Assembly: GCF_004349355.1 (NCBI RefSeq)
Contig: NZ_SMFK01000004.1
Location: 190,608 to 254,607, forward strand
Direction of reading: 5' to 3'
DNA length: 64,000 nucleotides
Origin: Flavobacterium cellulosilyticum
GTDB lineage: Bacteria > Bacteroidota > Bacteroidia > Flavobacteriales > Flavobacteriaceae
The notes beneath the pieces are model-generated. The model was given only the letters and a program-made list of their open reading frames with translations, was not told where the DNA came from and did not search any database. A program made the position numbers and the translations under genes. Positions 34,407-43,004 of the stretch are shown here, one piece after another. The stretch's first letter is position 1, and every line of letters begins with the position of its first letter.

Positions 34407-36404
34407 TTAATTTTTTGAAAAACCTTTTGTTTCAATCTCAATGATTCCATTTAGTGCCTTATTACCAAATTTTTGTACAGCTGCATCTTTTTCTTTTTGC
34501 GAACCTTCTGATATTTTATGATTAAGTACACGAGTTATTTCCTTTGGATTTAATTTATCAATTTCCGTAAAATTGCTCAGTTTTCCATCTATAATGATAA
34601 TTGCCTTTTTATAGTCAATATTTTTATCTTCTTTAATCATTTCAATCGTATTTCGATTGTTATTTGGCATTGCGCTAATTTTCCATCCATTTACTTCCTT
34701 ACCTTGTTTTGCTCCGTATCCTACAACTTTGATTTCTTGTAATTCTTTTGAGTTATCATCATTTGTTTCTTTTGTTGTAATTTCAATGACACCATTTTTT
34801 CCTTTATCTCCATATTTGTCTTCAGCAAATTTATCTTTCAGTACATTTACACTTACTATTTGATCTATAGGAATATCATCTATTTTAAAATTAGAAACAG
34901 TTTGAGTGCCATTGAGAATAATAATTGGTTTTTCGTCTTTTGTTGTAATTCTGACTGTATTTTTAAAAGTATTGACATCCACTTTGTCAATGGTATTTTT
35001 ATCCAATTTCGAAAATTCATCATTAGTCGATTTTACACCATCAATATAAATGTCTTTGTCAGTAATTTTTACACGTTTTAAGCTGTTTTCTGTATCGATT
35101 TCAATGGATGGCTTGTTCTTCTCTTTATTGACAGCTATAGATTTAATAGCATTGGGGTTAATTTTTGCTAATTCTTCTTCAGTAGACTTTTTACCATTAA
35201 TATAAATTTCTTTTCCTTTTGATAAGTTAGCAACATCATCCATTGAAACATATCCAATTACTTGATTGTCTATATCGTAAAAGAATTTAAATGGTTTTAT
35301 TGGATTTCCAGATTGAATACAACTTCCTTTACCGTTTTTATTTTTGTTTTTACTTTCGATATTGATGATTTCACCGTTAGTATTTCTTTTAATATTAAAA
35401 AATGATAAATCAATGTTGTATGATTTTTTTAGTTTTTCACAATAATTTTTTAATTCTTCATCCGTTGTGTTTTTAGTGATAAGAATTTCTGATATTTTAT
35501 CGTTTGGTTGTTTTTTTTCAATTGGTGTTGATTCTTTCTCTTGAGCCACAATTCTAATTTGATATAAAAAAACAAAGGCAATTAATGCAGGTAAAACTGC
35601 GACGTACTTCCAATAATTCCTCTTTTTTGATTGATTTTTGTTTAACATAACGATTCGTTTTTTGATTAATGATTGAAAAAAATGATTGGTAATGGCAACA
35701 CAATTTTGTTGCGTTGTTATTTTTAAAAGCGTCAATTGGTACGCTTTTTTGTCGGCAATGTTTTTAGATGCTTCACTGTCTGCAATGAATTCCAGATTTT
35801 GAATTATCGCTTTTTTATACAACCACATAAATGGATTGAACCAAAATGCAATACAAAACAGTCTAGAAATAAGAACATCAACAGTATGATTTTGTGTGCT
35901 ATGTACTTTTTCGTGTTCTAATATATTGGCTAATTCTGCTGCACTGTACAGTGAAGAATTATACACGATATAATTAAAATAAGTGAAAGGAGCCACGTTT
36001 TTAGTAACGTCAAGCAATTTATAGTCGGCCTGATGTTGGATTGTTTTACCTTTTAAAACTTGATGTAAACTACGAAAATCAAAAACGAATTTTAGAGTCA
36101 AAAGCACAATTCCGATCAAATAAAGAATAGCTAAAATTAAATACCAATTGATTTCTAAAGTTTCATTTACAACTGGAGTTGCCACTGGAATTTTTGACCA
36201 ATCAAAATTATTTGGGATCGGCTTTACCCAGACCGTTTTTGTGAAAACGACCAAAGGCAATACTACCGAGGTGATTAATCCCAATAATAAAAACCAACGA
36301 TTGCTATTGAAAAAAGTTTCTTTTCGCAATAAAATATAATACGCTAAAAAAAACATGCCAATTAATCCATTGGATTTGAGGCTATAAATAAGTAGTGTTT
36401 CCAT
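34407..36404 (-). CDS. M56-family (BlaR1/MecR1-like) sensor metallopeptidase with plug-like repeats
   Basis: 665 residues. The N-terminal half is a membrane peptidase: helices near 13-26, 38-54 and 87-109, the zinc motif HEKVH (164-168), and a fourth helix at about 267-285 that leaves a long periplasmic C-terminus. In BlaR1 this part senses a ligand and the peptidase then inactivates the repressor. The C-terminal 370 residues are not a penicillin-binding domain but four repeats of an INGKxSxxEExxKINPxxI-type unit, two ending in plug-like GKNGVIEITTK and ALNGIIEIETKG, as in TonB-dependent receptor plugs. It starts 4 bases after the BlaI-like stop. Confidence 0.9.
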   Translation of the reverse strand: METLLIYSLKSNGLIGMFFLAYYILLRKETFFNSNRWFLLLGLITSVVLPLVVFTKTVWVKPIPNNFDWSKIPVATPVVNETLEINWYLILAILYLIGIVLLTLKFVFDFRSLHQVLKGKTIQHQADYKLLDVTKNVAPFTYFNYIVYNSSLYSAAELANILEHEKVHSTQNHTVDVLISRLFCIAFWFNPFMWLYKKAIIQNLEFIADSEASKNIADKKAYQLTLLKITTQQNCVAITNHFFQSLIKKRIVMLNKNQSKKRNYWKYVAVLPALIAFVFLYQIRIVAQEKESTPIEKKQPNDKISEILITKNTTDEELKNYCEKLKKSYNIDLSFFNIKRNTNGEIINIESKNKNKNGKGSCIQSGNPIKPFKFFYDIDNQVIGYVSMDDVANLSKGKEIYINGKKSTEEELAKINPNAIKSIAVNKEKNKPSIEIDTENSLKRVKITDKDIYIDGVKSTNDEFSKLDKNTIDKVDVNTFKNTVRITTKDEKPIIILNGTQTVSNFKIDDIPIDQIVSVNVLKDKFAEDKYGDKGKNGVIEITTKETNDDNSKELQEIKVVGYGAKQGKEVNGWKISAMPNNNRNTIEMIKEDKNIDYKKAIIIIDGKLSNFTEIDKLNPKEITRVLNHKISEGSQKEKDAAVQKFGNKALNGIIEIETKGFSKN

Positions 36405-36408
36405 ACTA

Positions 36409-36765
36409 TTATTTTTTTTCGATCATCGCTAAAATCTCACGTAATTCTTCGGCTGAAATTTTTTCTTCTTTAGCAAAAAACGAAACCATATTTTTATAGG
36501 AACTATCAAAATAGGTGTCAATTGCAGAGTTCATAAACCGCTTTCGATACTCCTCCTTTTTTACAATGGGGAAGTATTGGTGGGTTTTACCAAAAGCATT
36601 GTAAGATACAAAACCTTTCTCTTCCAGATTTCTAATAATTGTTGATAGGGTGTTGTAATGCGGTTGATCTTCAGTTATTTCTGCCATGACTTCTTTTACA
36701 AAAGCCTTTTTTAGCTTCCATATAATTTGCATAATTTCCTCTTCTTTGTTAGTCAGCTTTTGCAT
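36409..36765 (-). CDS. BlaI/MecI/CopY-family transcriptional repressor
   Basis: 118 residues. N-terminal winged helix: LTNKEEEIMQIIWKLKKAFV and TLSTIIRNLEEKGFVSYNAFGKTHQY, the classical BlaI recognition and wing region; the C-terminal helices dimerise. It should bind the phased AACTA-N6-TAGTT operators at its own promoter and be released by cleavage through the M56 protein. Confidence 0.93.
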   Translation of the reverse strand: MQKLTNKEEEIMQIIWKLKKAFVKEVMAEITEDQPHYNTLSTIIRNLEEKGFVSYNAFGKTHQYFPIVKKEEYRKRFMNSAIDTYFDSSYKNMVSFFAKEEKISAEELREILAMIEKK

Positions 36766-36802
36766 ATCAAATTTGTTTAGTAATACTGTTTTAATCGATA
36801 AA

Positions 36803-36833
36803 CAAACTTATAACTATAATTCTAGTTATACAA
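36803..36833 (-). promoter_or_regulatory. Promoter of the BlaI-BlaR1-type operon
   Basis: Minus-strand TTG (36831-36833), 20 bases, TAAGTTTG (36803-36810). The first operator palindrome fills the spacer completely, so repressor binding would block polymerase. Confidence 0.65.
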
Positions 36834-36867
36834 CTATATTTGTAGTTATTTAACTAAAATTAAGTTT
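36811..36867. promoter_or_regulatory. Phased BlaI-type operators
   Basis: Palindrome 1 is TAACTA-N6-TAGTTA (36811-36828), palindrome 2 is AACTA-N6-TAGTT (36832-36847), and a third AACTA half-site starts at 36852 with a degenerate right arm. The three AACTA half-sites start at 36812, 36832 and 36852, an exact 20-base period, about two helical turns, putting the dimers on one face of the DNA. Confidence 0.7.
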
Positions 36868-36899
36868 TCAGAAGAATAATGAAAGTTTTTTATAGGAAT

Positions 36900-38117
36900 T
36901 TATTTGATTTCTGCTTGTAGTAATCGTTGCAACCAAACGCAAAATAATAAGGCGACACATCCTAAGGTTCCCATTAAAAGCCAGTTTGCGGTATAACCAA
37001 AATGGCCAATAATTTCAAGTCCTAGCTTGGAACTCACGATATGTGCCAAACTAAAACTCATAGCATACAAAGCCATATAGCGCCCTTCTTGTCCTTTTGG
37101 TGCTCTTCCTATCGCAAAAGCATTCGAAAATGGAAAGGCAAATATTTCGCCAAAAGTGATGAATAGCATTCCAATTACTAATATACCAACCCAAGTATTT
37201 AACAATAAAATAAAAAAACTGCTAGCCATAAGAACAATTCCCCAAAAGATGATTTTAACCCTATTCGTTTTTTTGCGTTCCAATGCACTCACAATTGGCA
37301 TTTCGAACATAAAAATTAAAATTCCGTTTATGGAAATCAGCAGTCCAGTTTCAAATTCAGATAAGCCAAATTTTTCGTTATGATATAGGGGTAAAGTGGT
37401 GAAAATTTGAAAAAACAACATCGCCGTAGTGAAACTTATAAATAGAAAAACCCAAAAGGTTTTGTCTGTGAAAACCGATTTTGTTTGGATTTCTAATTCG
37501 GAAAGCCTAGAGATTTCTGCTACTTTTTTCTTTTCTTTCACAGACAAAGCAAAAATTATAATGGCCAATATGCAGGTGCTGCCGTCAATCCAAAACAATC
37601 CTTGGTAACCAACTCCCAGAATAATTAAACCTCCAAGCACTGGTCCAGTAGCAAATCCCAAATTCACCGACAAGCGAATAAGTGACAATGCTCGAACCCT
37701 ATTTTCGGGTTTTGCATAAACACCCAGCGAAACATATATAGCTGGTCGAAACATATCCGAAACCGCCATAATGGTAAATATTCCAAAACACAATCCCCAA
37801 AATGATGTAATGTATTGCAATATAAAAAATAACATTCCACTGGTAAAAAGACTGAAAACCATTATTTTATAAAACCCAATTTTATCGGATAATTTTCCTC
37901 CTAGCCAAGAACCAAGCATCGATCCAATGCCAAAAGCAACCATAATCCAGCCCACTTGACTATAGGAGAAATGCAAATTTTCTTTTAAATATTTTGATAA
38001 AAAAGGCAAAACCATCGTGCCCGCTCTATTGATAAATGTGATTAGAGCAAGAATCCATATTTCACGTCTAAAACCCCTGAAATTATTGACATAGCGATGA
38101 AGCGCGGTTTTTAACAT
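36900..38117 (-). CDS. MFS transporter
   Basis: 405 residues with about 12 hydrophobic helices. The loop 2-3 signature is GSWLGGKLSDKIGFYKIMVF and a second half-signature is ALERKKTNRVKIIFWG. This fits a drug:H+ antiporter-type major facilitator; substrate unknown. Monocistronic. Confidence 0.88.
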   Translation of the reverse strand: MLKTALHRYVNNFRGFRREIWILALITFINRAGTMVLPFLSKYLKENLHFSYSQVGWIMVAFGIGSMLGSWLGGKLSDKIGFYKIMVFSLFTSGMLFFILQYITSFWGLCFGIFTIMAVSDMFRPAIYVSLGVYAKPENRVRALSLIRLSVNLGFATGPVLGGLIILGVGYQGLFWIDGSTCILAIIIFALSVKEKKKVAEISRLSELEIQTKSVFTDKTFWVFLFISFTTAMLFFQIFTTLPLYHNEKFGLSEFETGLLISINGILIFMFEMPIVSALERKKTNRVKIIFWGIVLMASSFFILLLNTWVGILVIGMLFITFGEIFAFPFSNAFAIGRAPKGQEGRYMALYAMSFSLAHIVSSKLGLEIIGHFGYTANWLLMGTLGCVALLFCVWLQRLLQAEIK

Positions 38118-38332
38118 GAGATGATTTTCTGTTTTGCAAATCTACAACGTTTTTAACCCAGATTCCGCATTAGACTTCGTTATGAAACTGAATTATTCAA
38201 TAAAAACAAGTGCGCAAGGACTTTTGTTAAAGAAGGAATACATTGTATTTCAATTTTAAAAAAAGGAGTAAATACTTGGTTTTGAAGAAAAATTTGGGTG
38301 TCGTAGATTTCTAATGCGGAATTTGGGTATAA

Positions 38333-38476
38333 GGAGCTTTTTCCAGCTATTCGTTTCAAATCTTTTTCAATAATTGCTTTTTTTCTACCTTATTGCAGGA
38401 ACTTCCGTTGGTCGTTCTGCAACAACAAGAAAAATACGCATTATTTTCAAAAGGATTTTCACTACTATCTGGGCTA
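38333..38476 (-). repeat. Conserved structured intergenic element, copy 3 (Flavo-1-like), with a large loop
   Basis: Minus strand: GTTAGCCCAGATAGTAGTGA, AAATCCTTTTGAAAATAATG, a ~60-base variable part, then AAAAAGATTTGAAACGAATA and GCTGGAAAAAGCTCC. The scheme GCCC-GAT-G-AG-G-AATCC, TTTT, loop, AAAAGAT, A-CGAATAGC is shared with copies 1 and 2. Confidence 0.6.
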
Positions 38477-38515
38477 ACTGCTGCTAAACAGAAACTCTGA
38501 TTTCCAACTATTAAC

Positions 38516-38547
38516 TTTGTTGCTTTATAACTTTTAAACTATTTTTG
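38516..38547 (+). promoter_or_regulatory. Promoter of the DUF1684-TatD unit
   Basis: TTTG (38516-38519), 20 bases, TATTTTTG (38540-38547), 13 bases before the ATG at 38561. Confidence 0.6.
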
Positions 38548-38560
38548 CTAAAATATAAAA

Positions 38561-39163
38561 ATGAGAACGCTACTAACTTTAGTTTTTTTGTCCATATTGA
38601 ATTTTGGCTTTGGCCAAGAAAAATTCGATGTTGCTGCTGTTGAAAAATTCCAAAAGAAAATAAATAGTGAATTTGCTGATGCTAAAACGAGTCCCTTAAC
38701 TCCAGAAGATTTGGCTGCATTCAAGACTTTGGATTTTTATCCAATAAATAAAAAATTCTTTGTTATCGCAAAATTCGTTAGAACAAAGAAAGAGAAACCA
38801 TTTGAAATGAAAACATCAACAGACAGAAAACCGATGTATGTGAAATATGGCGAAGCTCATTTTTCGATTGATGGGAAATCATTCCAATTAAACATTTATA
38901 AAAACATTGAACTTTCAAGGAAAGAAGAATATAAAGACTACTTGTTTTTGCCTTTTTCAGATTTAACTTCGGGAAATGAAAGCTACATTGGCGGAAAATA
39001 TATCGATTTAACAACTCCAATAGCAGATACAATCGTTATCGATTTTAATACATCATACAATCCATATTGCGCCTATAATCATAAGTATTCTTGTCCAAAA
39101 GTACCCTTGGAAAATGACTTGAATATTGAGGTAAAAGCCGGAGTAAAGCAATTTCACAACTAA
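38561..39163 (+). CDS. DUF1684 family secreted protein
   Basis: 200 residues, with a signal peptide (RTLLTLVFLSILNFGFGQ). DUF1684 features: an early K-SPLTPEDLAAFKTLDFYPIN stretch, YVKYGEAHFSIDGKSFQLNI, LFLPFSDLTSGNESYIGGKY and NPYCAYNHKYSCPKVPLEND near the end. Periplasmic or surface protein of unknown function. The ATG of the TatD gene overlaps its stop codon (TAATG), so the two are translationally coupled. Confidence 0.9.
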   Translation: MRTLLTLVFLSILNFGFGQEKFDVAAVEKFQKKINSEFADAKTSPLTPEDLAAFKTLDFYPINKKFFVIAKFVRTKKEKPFEMKTSTDRKPMYVKYGEAHFSIDGKSFQLNIYKNIELSRKEEYKDYLFLPFSDLTSGNESYIGGKYIDLTTPIADTIVIDFNTSYNPYCAYNHKYSCPKVPLENDLNIEVKAGVKQFHN

Positions 39164-39822
39164 TGAACTATTTTAATACACATACACATCAATTCTCAAA
39201 TCAAGCAGATGTTTTGGAATTAGTCAATCAATATCCACAGGAATTTGATGCATCTATTCCAAATTATTCCATTGGAATTCATCCTTTGTTCATCAATAAA
39301 AATCGATTAGAATCCGATTTTCAAATTCTCGAGGAGAAATTAGCCTTGCCAGAATGTTTGGCTTTGGGTGAATGTGGATTGGATAAACGCAGCGAAACAC
39401 CTTTTGAAGAACAACAATATGTTTTCGAAAAACAATTGGTTTTGGCCGAAAAATACCGAAAACCAGTTGTGATTCATTGTGTTGCTGCTTTTCAGGAACT
39501 CATTCAAAGTAAGAAAAAATTGAATATTACAGTTCCAATAATCATCCACGGTTTTTCAAAAAAAAATGAACTCGCCAAGCAATTGATTGAGGCTGGTTTT
39601 TATTTTTCGTTTGGTAAAAATTTATTGCGAAACCCAGAATTAGAATCGGTTTTTAAAAATATTCCAAACTATCGGATCTTCTTGGAAACGGATACTATTG
39701 ATGAGGGAATTCAAGAAGTGTATGCCTTGGCAGCGAAATATAAAAATATATCAGTAAAGGAATTACAAGAAATTGTAAATAAAAACTATAATGCGGTTTT
39801 TGAAAGTAAAACAAATTTATAA
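39163..39822 (+). CDS. TatD-family metal-dependent hydrolase
   Basis: 219 residues, shorter than classic TatD (about 260). The metal site begins with the early FNTHTHQF; ALGECGLDKRSE, VIHCVAAFQELI, PIIIHGFSKKNELA and LETDTIDE follow along the TIM barrel. Members act as DNases or have related phosphodiesterase roles. It starts within the stop of the upstream DUF1684 gene. Confidence 0.9.
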   Translation: MNYFNTHTHQFSNQADVLELVNQYPQEFDASIPNYSIGIHPLFINKNRLESDFQILEEKLALPECLALGECGLDKRSETPFEEQQYVFEKQLVLAEKYRKPVVIHCVAAFQELIQSKKKLNITVPIIIHGFSKKNELAKQLIEAGFYFSFGKNLLRNPELESVFKNIPNYRIFLETDTIDEGIQEVYALAAKYKNISVKELQEIVNKNYNAVFESKTNL

Positions 39823-40073
39823 AAAGGAATCGATGTTGTTTCTTTAGTAAATGAAATAGTAGCCTTAGCTCATTTGTTCGAGTGTTTTATTGAAAAAATA
39901 CGATAGCTTTTTTTAATAAAATGTATTGAGAATGACGTAATTTAAGAACTTCTCGATACATTTAAAATAGTAAAGCTGTTGCATTACGACTCAAAATCTA
40001 AGTGACGAATAAACTAGTAAGGAAACGACATTGAAAAAAGATCAAAATAATAAAACAAAAACGCTAAGCAAAA

Positions 40074-40787
40074 ATGAAAGAGTGGACAGAAAGAGCAGAA
40101 CTATTATTTAAAGCCGAAGGATTAGAAAAATTAAGAAATGCCAATGTTTTAGTTGTTGGATTGGGCGGTGTTGGCTCATTTGCTGCTGAATTTTTGGCGA
40201 GAGCCGGAGTAGGAACGATGACTATTGTTGATGGTGACGTTGTGGATATTACGAATATTAACCGACAGTTACCTGCTTTGCATTCGACCGTGGGACAAGC
40301 TAAAGTAACTATTGTTGGAGATCGATTAATGGATATCAATCCAGAATTGAAGTTGACACGAATTGAAGAGTTTTTGTCTCCAGAACGTGCTCTGGAAGTA
40401 GTATCAGATGAATTTGATTATGTTTTGGATTGCATCGATAGTATCACACCAAAACTAAATTTGATTATCGCTGCCAAACGTAAAAGAGTCAAAATTATAT
40501 CATCAATGGGAGCAGGAGGAAAGATGGAAGCTTCAAAAGTGAAGGTAGCTGATATCACCAATACGGTGAATTGTTTTCTTGCTAAAACGATTCGTCGTCG
40601 TTTAAAAGCCGTGAAAATTGATAAATTGAAAGTGGTTTTTTCATCTGAAATTCAAGATGAAGCCAGTTTAAAAATGACCGATGGCTCGAATTATAAGAAA
40701 TCTTTTTACGGAACAAACAGTTATATGCCGGGATTATTTGGTTTATACGCTGCTGAAACGGTGATTCGATATTTGCTTAAGAAGTAG
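40074..40787 (+). CDS. tcdA: tRNA threonylcarbamoyladenosine dehydratase
   Basis: 237 residues of the E1/ThiF/MoeB fold. ATP-binding GLGGVGSFAAEFLARAGVG, then VDGDVVDITNINRQ and the FDYVLDCIDSITPKLNL segment. It cyclises the t6A base of ANN-decoding tRNAs. The stop codon (TAG at 40785-40787) is part of the first AGTGATC heptamer that follows. Confidence 0.93.
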   Translation: MKEWTERAELLFKAEGLEKLRNANVLVVGLGGVGSFAAEFLARAGVGTMTIVDGDVVDITNINRQLPALHSTVGQAKVTIVGDRLMDINPELKLTRIEEFLSPERALEVVSDEFDYVLDCIDSITPKLNLIIAAKRKRVKIISSMGAGGKMEASKVKVADITNTVNCFLAKTIRRRLKAVKIDKLKVVFSSEIQDEASLKMTDGSNYKKSFYGTNSYMPGLFGLYAAETVIRYLLKK

Positions 40788-40834
40788 TGATCAGTGATCA
40801 GTGATCAGTGTTCAGTAATCAGTGATCAGTGATC
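40786..40834. repeat. Heptamer tandem repeat (AGTGATC)x7
   Basis: Seven units of 7 bases, five exact AGTGATC and two with one mismatch (AGTGTTC, AGTAATC). It begins in the tcdA stop codon and precedes the frameshifted four-helix-bundle gene. The core ACTGATCAGT occurs again at 41317-41326, and related strings at 41243-41252 and 59279-59330. Confidence 0.8.
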
Positions 40835-40860
40835 AATGAATTTATAAAAAAAATAGAAAC

Positions 40861-41230
40861 ATGAGATTTCAAGACTTATTAGCGTATCAAAAAATCATTT
40901 TCGTTGGCAATGCGAATTTTTGAAATAACAAAAACTTTTCCAAAAGAAGAAATGTATTCTTTGACAGATCAAATTAGACGTTCCTCAAGAAGTGTTCCTG
41001 CCAACATTGCTGAAGCATATCGAAAAAGAGTTTATCCTAAAAATTTCCACAGTAAATTAATAGATTCGGATGCTGAAAATTCTGAAACTCAAGTGTGGCT
41101 TGAATTTTCATTCAAATGCAATTATATAAATGACATTATTTATAACGAATTATTAAATGAAAGTAATGAAGTTGGAAAATTAATTAATTATATGATTTTA
41201 AATCCTCAAAAATTGGGAGTAAGCGGTTGA
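40861..41230 (+). pseudogene. Four-helix-bundle protein (S23/IVP-like), frameshifted by one A
   Basis: The ATG at 40861 starts MRFQDLLAYQK and then, after an A-run of six, goes out of frame to an early stop. Dropping one A gives MRFQDLLAYQKSFSLAMRIF, continuing with DQIRRSSRSVPANIAEAYRK to the end at 41230. This is the four-helix-bundle family related to 23S rRNA intervening-sequence proteins. The gene is alone between two blocks of GATCAGT repeats. It may be a true frameshift, a phase-variable switch, or a sequencing artefact. Confidence 0.85.
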
Positions 41231-41352
41231 TAATGATCCGTATTCAGTGATCAGTAAACGGCACTTCAGAAATAAAAAAAACATCACTTATTTAATCCAA
41301 CAACTGAACACCGAACACTGATCAGTGACCACTTTTTTAAAGCAAATAAAAA
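41231..41352. repeat. GATCAGTG-containing repeat before the prenyltransferase gene
   Basis: TTCAGTGATCAGTAAACGG at the left and CACTGATCAGTGACCACTTTTTT (41317-41338) at the right. The right string is echoed at 59313-59342 beside the HAD gene. No gene. Confidence 0.6.
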
Positions 41353-42279
41353 ATGAATTACCTCAAACTCATTCGCTACCAAAATTTACTAATGCTGGCA
41401 TTCATGCAGCTCGTTTTTAGGTATGGTTTCTTGAAATTACAAAACGTCTCTTTGGCTTTGGCCGATTGGCAATTTGGATTATTGGTTCTGGCAACTTGCT
41501 GCATTGCTGCTGGCGGTTACATCATCAATAATATTTTTGATGTTGAAACGGATAAAATAAATAAACCTGAAAAAGTAATTATTGGCAAGACTATTTCCGA
41601 AACTCTAGGATATAATCTGTACATAGGATTTACGATTGTTGGTGTTGCGATTGGATTTTATTTGTCAAATGTGATTGAAAAACCCAGTTTTGCGTCGACT
41701 TTTATTATAATTGCGGTCACACTTTATTTATACGCCTCGAGCTTAAAGCAAAGTTTCCTTATAGGGAATATTATAGTGGCTTTAATGTTGTTTTTTAGTG
41801 TTATTATCATTGGCTTATTTGATTTGTATCCCGTAACTTTTGAGGGAAACAGGCCTATTATGGGATTGCTTTTTGGGATTCTGTTAGATTATGCCATTTT
41901 TGCATTTATTATCAATTTCATTCGGGAAATACTCAAGGATTTAGAAGATGTTGAAGGGGATCGAAATCAAGGAATGAATACCTTGCCTATCGTTTTAGGA
42001 ACAGCGAAAACGGCAAAAGTTGTTTTTGGATCGAGTTTTATTCCTTTAATTTTAGTTGTGAATTATATCAATACTAACTTGTTTGCCTTTAATTTGTTCT
42101 ACGGGACATTATACGGAATCATTTTTATTTTGGCACCCTTAATTTATTTTACAATAAAAATTTGGTCCGCAAACAATAAAAAAGAGTATCATCATTTGAG
42201 TACTGTTTTAAAATGGATTTTGTTTTTTGGAATACTTTCGATTCTAGTAATTAACCTCAATATAAAATACAATGCTTAA
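41353..42279 (+). CDS. UbiA-family prenyltransferase (geranylgeranylglycerol-phosphate geranylgeranyltransferase-like)
   Basis: 308 residues with about eight membrane helices. The first Asp-rich motif is NNIFDVETDKINKPEK and the second is EILKDLEDVEGDRNQGMNTL, the magnesium/diphosphate sites of UbiA enzymes. The subfamily label is the one I remember used for such flavobacterial proteins; the true acceptor is not known from sequence. It overlaps the start of maf by 8 bases. Confidence 0.87.
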   Translation: MNYLKLIRYQNLLMLAFMQLVFRYGFLKLQNVSLALADWQFGLLVLATCCIAAGGYIINNIFDVETDKINKPEKVIIGKTISETLGYNLYIGFTIVGVAIGFYLSNVIEKPSFASTFIIIAVTLYLYASSLKQSFLIGNIIVALMLFFSVIIIGLFDLYPVTFEGNRPIMGLLFGILLDYAIFAFIINFIREILKDLEDVEGDRNQGMNTLPIVLGTAKTAKVVFGSSFIPLILVVNYINTNLFAFNLFYGTLYGIIFILAPLIYFTIKIWSANNKKEYHHLSTVLKWILFFGILSILVINLNIKYNA

Positions 42280-42856
42280 AGATAAATTACAAAAATACAC
42301 GTTGATTTTAGCGTCGGGGTCGCCGAGACGCCAGCAATTTTTCAAGGATTTAGACTTGGATTTTGAAATCAGACTAAAAGAAATCGAAGAAATATTTCCA
42401 CCAGAATTAAAAGCAGCAGAAATTACCAACTATTTAGCTGTATTGAAAGCCAGTGCTTTTGAGGGTGAGTTAAAAGAAAATGAAATCCTAATTACCAGTG
42501 ACACTATTGTTTGGCACAACAACAAGCCTTTGGGGAAACCAAAAGACGCACAAGATGCTTTTGCAATTCTAAAATCATTATCGAATGCTACTCACGAAGT
42601 AATTACATCGGTTTGTTTTAAAACCATTACGGAATCCACAGTGCTTTATGAAGTGACCAAAGTAACATTCAATAATTTAAACGATGAAGCCATTCATTAT
42701 TATATCGAAAATTACAAGCCATTCGACAAAGCAGGAGCGTATGGTATTCAGGAATGGATAGGTTTTATAGGTGTTTCAAAAATTGAAGGTTCTTATGCCA
42801 ATGTTATGGGAATGCCTACTGATAAAGTATTTGAATATTTAAGTAATTTACCCTAA
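42272..42856 (+). CDS. maf: Maf-family nucleotide pyrophosphatase
   Basis: 194 residues. Opens with LASGSPRRQQFF and has ITSDTIVWHNNKPLGKPKDA and YYIENYKPFDKAGAYGIQEW, the standard Maf signatures. Hydrolyses non-canonical or canonical nucleoside triphosphates. Overlaps the UbiA-family gene. Confidence 0.95.
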   Translation: MLKDKLQKYTLILASGSPRRQQFFKDLDLDFEIRLKEIEEIFPPELKAAEITNYLAVLKASAFEGELKENEILITSDTIVWHNNKPLGKPKDAQDAFAILKSLSNATHEVITSVCFKTITESTVLYEVTKVTFNNLNDEAIHYYIENYKPFDKAGAYGIQEWIGFIGVSKIEGSYANVMGMPTDKVFEYLSNLP

Positions 42857-43004
42857 CTAATTTATAGCTGCCCTTTGAATGTAGTAATTATATAAATAAT
42901 AATGAAAATCCTATAACAATTACTACCTAAATAACTGTCATATTTGCCTGTTAAATAGGATGTAATCATAACGATTATGCGGTGATTTTTAATAGCAAAA
43001 TGAT

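Larger units (their letters stand above)
38118..38560. other. Intergenic stretch with a structured repeat
   Basis: Divergent gap between the MFS gene and the DUF1684 gene. It holds copy 3 of the structured element (38333-38476) and the DUF1684 promoter. Confidence 0.5.

Noticed and set aside
40786..40834. CRISPR-like array
   Set aside because: Units are contiguous heptamers without spacers; it is a simple tandem repeat.
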